64,000 nucleotides of DNA from Poa pratensis. Taxonomy: Eukaryota > Streptophyta > Magnoliopsida > Poales > Poaceae. Shown piece by piece: positions 59,728 through 64,000 of this stretch; the first letter of the stretch is position 1, and each line of letters begins with the position of its first letter. A program made the translations under genes and the position numbers. The stretch is taken from the NCBI GenBank assembly GCA_947311845.1, contig CAMZMU010000049.1, positions 9,592,730 to 9,656,729 of the forward strand, read 5' to 3'. The notes under the pieces are model-generated. The model worked only from the letters and a program-made list of their open reading frames with translations. It was not told where the DNA came from and made no database searches.

Positions 59728-61869
59728 GGTCAGGCGGTGGAGGCGGCGAGGGTTTGAGGCAGGGATGAAGAAAACTGGATTGAAATGATTCTGTCGTTCT
59801 GGTTTGGTTCCGTTCGGTTCGACCAGCTCCAAGCGGGGAAAGGCCGACATGTGGGGCCTGTGAAACAGTGAGGGTGAAGCACGCATCAGCTCTGAGCTGA
59901 ACTTGATGGCACTCCGTTCTGCTCGCTAAAGATCTGTTCTTCCCAGCGAGCACAAACAAACACTCTCCTCTTCTCCATTGGACTGGGAGATTACTGAGAG
60001 ACCTCTAACGGTTGTCTGAACCTGAAACTCGCAGAATCGTGATACAGTTTACCGTCAACGCTGAAGGCAGGCGCTAAGAGCATCCATCATTCACCGGCAT
60101 GTCACACGTAATTCAAAGCGCTGACCTGTTCCAGCAATGAGGACAGAGTGAACATAGCTGAACAGCATGAGCTTGAGCACCAATATGACTATATGAGCTA
60201 CAAAGAAAACACAGCTCACATCTCTGCAAACCACCAGCACATATTTTCTGAATTTCTGAATAGCAAACCTTCCATCAAGCAGTATTTAACTGAATTTCTA
60301 AATAAATGGCACTTGTTATTTTCCTTCTGTTCACCACTGTCAGCTTAAAAAATCACAGCAGTATTTAACTGAATTCAACTCACGGTTTTCGATTTACTCT
60401 ACCGCTAGATGCATTATGCATATATTAATATGTTTCCTAGTATTCTTAAAATTTACTACCCCACCTGCAGTTTCCTTCATCAACGCAGCAACTTGCTGAT
60501 GCATTTACCATGTAAGGGTATACAAGCAATGAAGCAAAAGAACCACCAGGCTGGTATCCAGTCATGCATCACCTAACCGATTTTGCAATGGTGTATGAAG
60601 ATGCTTCCGCGAACACCATACATGGTAAGCAAGCAAAAGCAGTAGAAACACAAGACTGCCACACAAGCTGCTTATACGGGGAGTCTTCTTCAGGGAATTT
60701 GAAACGGCCGCAAACACTAATGGAACCATAAGGATAGTAATCCTATATATCATAGGATGACAGGAGTACATGCTCCAGGTTACATAGCATCATAACTAAT
60801 GCCATCCAAGTTTGCAGCTCTCTGATCGTCCTTGATGGCACCCTTGTCGCTCACCATCCAACAATTTCCTTTATCTTCACATGGCATTTCTGTTTCAGAC
60901 AAAACAGAGGAAGGATCAGGATATGTTGTTGCCACTTTAAGCATCAAAATATAAACAGGCTAGCAAAGCAACTGGCTAATACAACGATAGTCAAATGTTA
61001 CACATGCTCAGAATCCAACAATGAATTTGGTCCAACAATATAAAAAACTGCAGCAGTACAGATACAAACCTTCATATCCCAGACACACGGTATTTCCATT
61101 TTATAGCTTGTATTTGAGTAAAACAAACTCTGATCATAGAAGGAGAAATGTAATACAAACTCAAACTGAACATTGTTAGCTTGGACTAGCCACTATGATG
61201 TAATGTATCTCAATCACAGATCATGCATAAGCTCAAGCTTTACCTGCATGTAATATAAGATTAACTTGTATTCGAGAAAGATATGATATCCACTAAGCAC
61301 TATTCAGAAAATTACAAGTATTAATGATCTCATACATAGCTTCAGGTTTAGGGTTCAAAGGTAGGCAGCAGAAAATTACAGCATGGTTATATTTAAGAAA
61401 CAGGAAGTCAAAATTCAACCATTGTTGGGATTGTCATAATATTTCAAAACAAGAGAATACAGTGGCCAGCATTATAACACGACTAGTTCGCACTGATAAG
61501 TAAAAGAAAAAAGTGATACAGTAGAATAAGAGGTCCATGCTAGGCAAGTCAATTTTCAGGACCACTACAAGTTGCTATCATGAGAAGATTGAGCAAGTTC
61601 AGGAAGCATGTTGTCTGTCGCAAACCTAGCGCAAACCCAAGCTTTAACAAAAGTAACCTAAGCCCACATGTAAAAGTCCCTACTATGACCGCAAGTAATC
61701 AGCTTGTAATATATACTAATATTACCCGAGTGTACAAGTGATTTCAAATCATCTTACTGCATTCTCGAACATTGCTTATCTAGTATTGTTGAAAAGAGCC
61801 AAGAGGAATCACTACACAAGTGATTTCAAATGATCTTATGGCGATGATTCTCATATGTAGGTTAATTAG
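59728..61869. other. intergenic, no gene recognised
   Basis: This is the promoter side of the F-box gene, followed by AT-rich sequence with short frames only. I see no terminal repeats or domains. Confidence 0.4.
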
Positions 61870-62002
61870 CACTGGCGGAGCTCAGTGAAGGCCGACCAGG
61901 GCATAACTGAAGAAATAGAGAAAACTTGGCTCATGAAAGAAAACAAATTGTGGTCTTTATTGGGCTGGCCCGCCCAACATTGTGGCTGGAGCTCCGCCAG
62001 TG
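61870..62002. mobile_element. small hAT-like MITE, 133 bp
   Basis: Starts CACTGGCGGAGCTC and ends GAGCTCCGCCAGTG, with a perfect 8 bp duplication ttaattag on both sides (61862-61869 and 62003-62010). An 8 bp duplication favours hAT, although the CACTG start is slightly unlike CAGTG. No coding capacity. Confidence 0.8.
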
Positions 62003-62147
62003 TTAATTAGTAATGTCAAAATAACCTGGGGAATCAATCATGCAGCTAGCTAACACCACTATGTAGCTACAACTGACAGTGTGACGGATGATGCACGGTG
62101 CAACATTCTGTAACCTTATCAAGTGCACTATACAGGTCCTCTAAACA

Positions 62148-63462
62148 TCAAAAGGCAAACCTGGCAGGGTCTTCCTTGAGGGCAGGGAATGTGGGAGGCC
62201 AGATCATCATAAAAGGATGGATATATTCGATGAATTGACTATTTACTGTTCTCTCATACACTTTACACATTGTCCTGCACTTAATATCCAAGTAGACTAT
62301 GCATCGACATATCTGCAGGAATACAAACTGACCATTATCTCCCACCTGGCTTATCTGGACATCAGCAATACCTTCATTCTCAAGGTGTGATCGAATATCC
62401 CCGAAGTAGAAAGCATCTCAAGCAAACCAATGGTATCAACCAGCAACCAGTTGTCCCCCTTGTGGAGCTAGACGCGAAGTTCAAACTCCTCGACATGGAT
62501 TAGATATACACTTAAAGAATCATCTGCCCGTGACAGCGACAACATGGTCTTTGAATAGTGATACTTCACTCCTTGTGGGAGATGAATGGTGGAGAAACTT
62601 GAGGCTGTCAAATCCAAGACAATAATGCCGTCACCACTGGTGGTCGTCACATAGATTTTGTTGTCGAAGAGAAGAGCTTTTTGGCCAAAATGCAGATCAT
62701 CGAGGCATGTGGCCGTGGTATGCATGCGCCAGACTCCATCTTGCAGCATATACATACGCGCAATGGACAATCCAAGTATGACAAGTCCCTGTCTTCTTCT
62801 TTGGAGACGAGTACATTTAACTTTAGGAGACCTTCGTTCAGGCGGGTGTTCAGGGCGCGTGGTAGTGGTAGTGGTGGAACGATCTGCGTGCCTTTCGCAG
62901 CACATAATGGGTGGTGTACTCCATGAGTCCATTGTGTTCCTATGTGGCGCTTGGTGAAGACACTGCCGTTCCGGCAGTCCATGATCTCGTGGGTGCCGAA
63001 GTTGTAGGTCTCTAAGCGGCGAATGACAGGGGCGAGCTCTGTGGGCTGAGGCAGCACCGGCACAAAGCGTGGAGCGCCTAGCTGCGGTTTTAAAACCAAC
63101 CCCTTGGTGATGTAGTAGCCGAGGAGGCGGGGCGGGTGGAGCTTGCGGAAGCGGGTTAAGAACTTGGGGTCGGAGGCGTGCCCAAGCCAGCGCTTGCAGA
63201 CGAGGGCAGCACGGACGAGGGTGGTGGGGAAGCCGACGCGGACGATGATCTCCCTGAGGAGGTCGTCGGCGTCCAGAACCTTGGTCACAGCCACCGCCTG
63301 TGTCGTGGAATGCCCTTGTGCGTCAGCAGCCTCCACGCATAGTTTCCTCTCCGGATGGACCCTGGAATAATCGGCAGCAGCGAACAAATGCAACCGGACA
63401 TAAGTGCGACGGAATGACTCCTCGGGAACATAGCACATTAGCACCGGCGACGTCTCCGGCAT
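62148..63462 (-). pseudogene. F-box protein, frameshifts and a stop
   Basis: Same family as the gene at 58545-59727. It has a short N-terminal extension, an F-box-like segment (LLREIIVRVGFPTTLVRAAL, then VCKRWLGHA), LLGYYITKG, NFGTHEIMDCRNG, FGQKALLFDNKIYVTT and a C-terminus ending HPFMMIWPPTFPALKEDP. One frameshift lies at about 62800-62850 and another at about 62400 (before HLENEG), each like one missing base. Between them, a TAG at about 62470 replaces the Trp expected in FELRVWLHKGDNW. Adding two bases to 1315 gives 439 codons. The substitution stop makes true decay more likely here than for its neighbour. Confidence 0.8.
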
Positions 63463-63746
63463 AAATGATAAGAACTAACCGCGGGAAATGAATATGGGGA
63501 ACCGAAAGAGAGTGAATAGATTGGATGTTAGGGTCTCCAACGGACCGACGCATCGAGTCCGCGCGCATCCGTCCCTGTCTGCGCGAGCCAAAAACACGGC
63601 CCAACGGGGCGACGCAAATGGACCGCGGTCCGTTTTTCTGTCCGCCGCGACGCATTCCTGCACCAAATTTGGGCCACGGATCCGCACTTCGGCCTCGGTC
63701 TCTCCCAAAACCCCAGTCCACCCCAGTCCACACTCCAACCCTAGCC
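63463..63746 (+). other. likely transposon 5' region
   Basis: The phrase agggtctccaacggaccgac (starting at about 63530) and the run of cgcgcgcatccgtcc-like sequence resemble the start of grass PIF/Harbinger elements, directly before the open frame at 63747. Confidence 0.4.
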
Positions 63747-64000
63747 ATGGCCGGTGCAGCCGCCGCCGCCGCCTCCGACGCTGGACCTGCCGCCTCCGCC
63801 GCCGGCCCCGCCGCTGGATGTGCGCCCAAAACTGCAAAGAAACCAAAGAAGGAACTCACCGACGAGCAGAGGGCCGCAGAGACCCTGAAGCGGGGCGACC
63901 GGAGGAGGAGGTTGAAGCAGGAGAAGCTCAACGCCGCCCAGAAGGCCGCCGCCGTGCCGGAGGACGAATCTGACCTCGTGTCTAGGGCCGCGACCGCTGC
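63747..64000 (+). CDS. N-terminus of a probable transposon accessory protein, cut by window edge
   Basis: Open from ATG 63747 to the edge: an Ala/Pro-rich start followed by a Lys/Arg-rich segment (KKPKKELTDEQRAAE, then LKRGDRRRRLKQEK). This composition is typical of the N-termini of PIF/Harbinger ORF1-type and NAM-associated-domain proteins repeated in wheat-like genomes. The diagnostic C-terminal domain is outside the window, so the call is inference. Confidence 0.45.
   Translation, partial: MAGAAAAAASDAGPAASAAGPAAGCAPKTAKKPKKELTDEQRAAETLKRGDRRRRLKQEKLNAAQKAAAVPEDESDLVSRAATA

Overview
The window is plant nuclear DNA, most likely from a Triticeae grass (wheat, Aegilops or barley type). The evidence is intron-bearing plant genes with GC-rich first exons, several Stowaway MITEs with TA target duplications, PIF/Harbinger, hAT, Helitron and copia remains, and many small tandem duplications. 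There are no bacterial-style operons and no CRISPR. No database search was possible; gene names rest on recognised motifs and exon structure.

Layout. 1-6.9 kb is intergenic DNA with two MITEs or MITE-like repeats, a non-LTR retroposon, microsatellites and a Helitron-type 3' end. 7.0-8.5 kb holds an intact UDP-glycosyltransferase (minus). A second retroposon lies just upstream of it, followed by a PIF/Harbinger MITE. 13.1-26.1 kb is one small two-exon gene (plus) for a 50-residue membrane protein. A copia element with identical LTRs has inserted into its 5' leader. Its intron of about 6 kb holds a tandem duplicate of the first-exon region and a 3.8 kb Helitron. 26.8-30.7 kb is a complete eight-exon dolichol-phosphate mannose synthase gene (minus), with an array of about 24 TGTACA-like units upstream.

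33.0-35.0 kb is a PIF-like element with a SANT/Myb-like reading frame. 37.0-39.8 kb is an eRF1-methyltransferase gene (MTQ2/HemK2 type, minus, one frameshift). It is divergent from a full-length but repeatedly frameshifted pTAC2 gene (40.4-44.7 kb, plus; PPR-SMR protein of the plastid RNA polymerase complex). 48.2-50.7 kb is an intact 828-residue PPR gene whose start codon lies in the target duplication of a 765 bp hAT element. 51.5-55.4 kb is a genomic fragment of ribonucleotide reductase large subunit joined in frame to a duplicate of the 3' half of pTAC2. 58.5-63.5 kb contains two related F-box genes (minus), both disrupted. The right edge cuts a reading frame resembling transposon-encoded proteins.

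There is no joint pathway. The recurring theme is gene structure altered by transposons and duplications: empty sites in sister copies, a start codon duplicated by insertion, a possible chimeric gene, and frameshifts that are nearly all one-base deletions. The last point also raises the possibility of consensus errors in the assembly.
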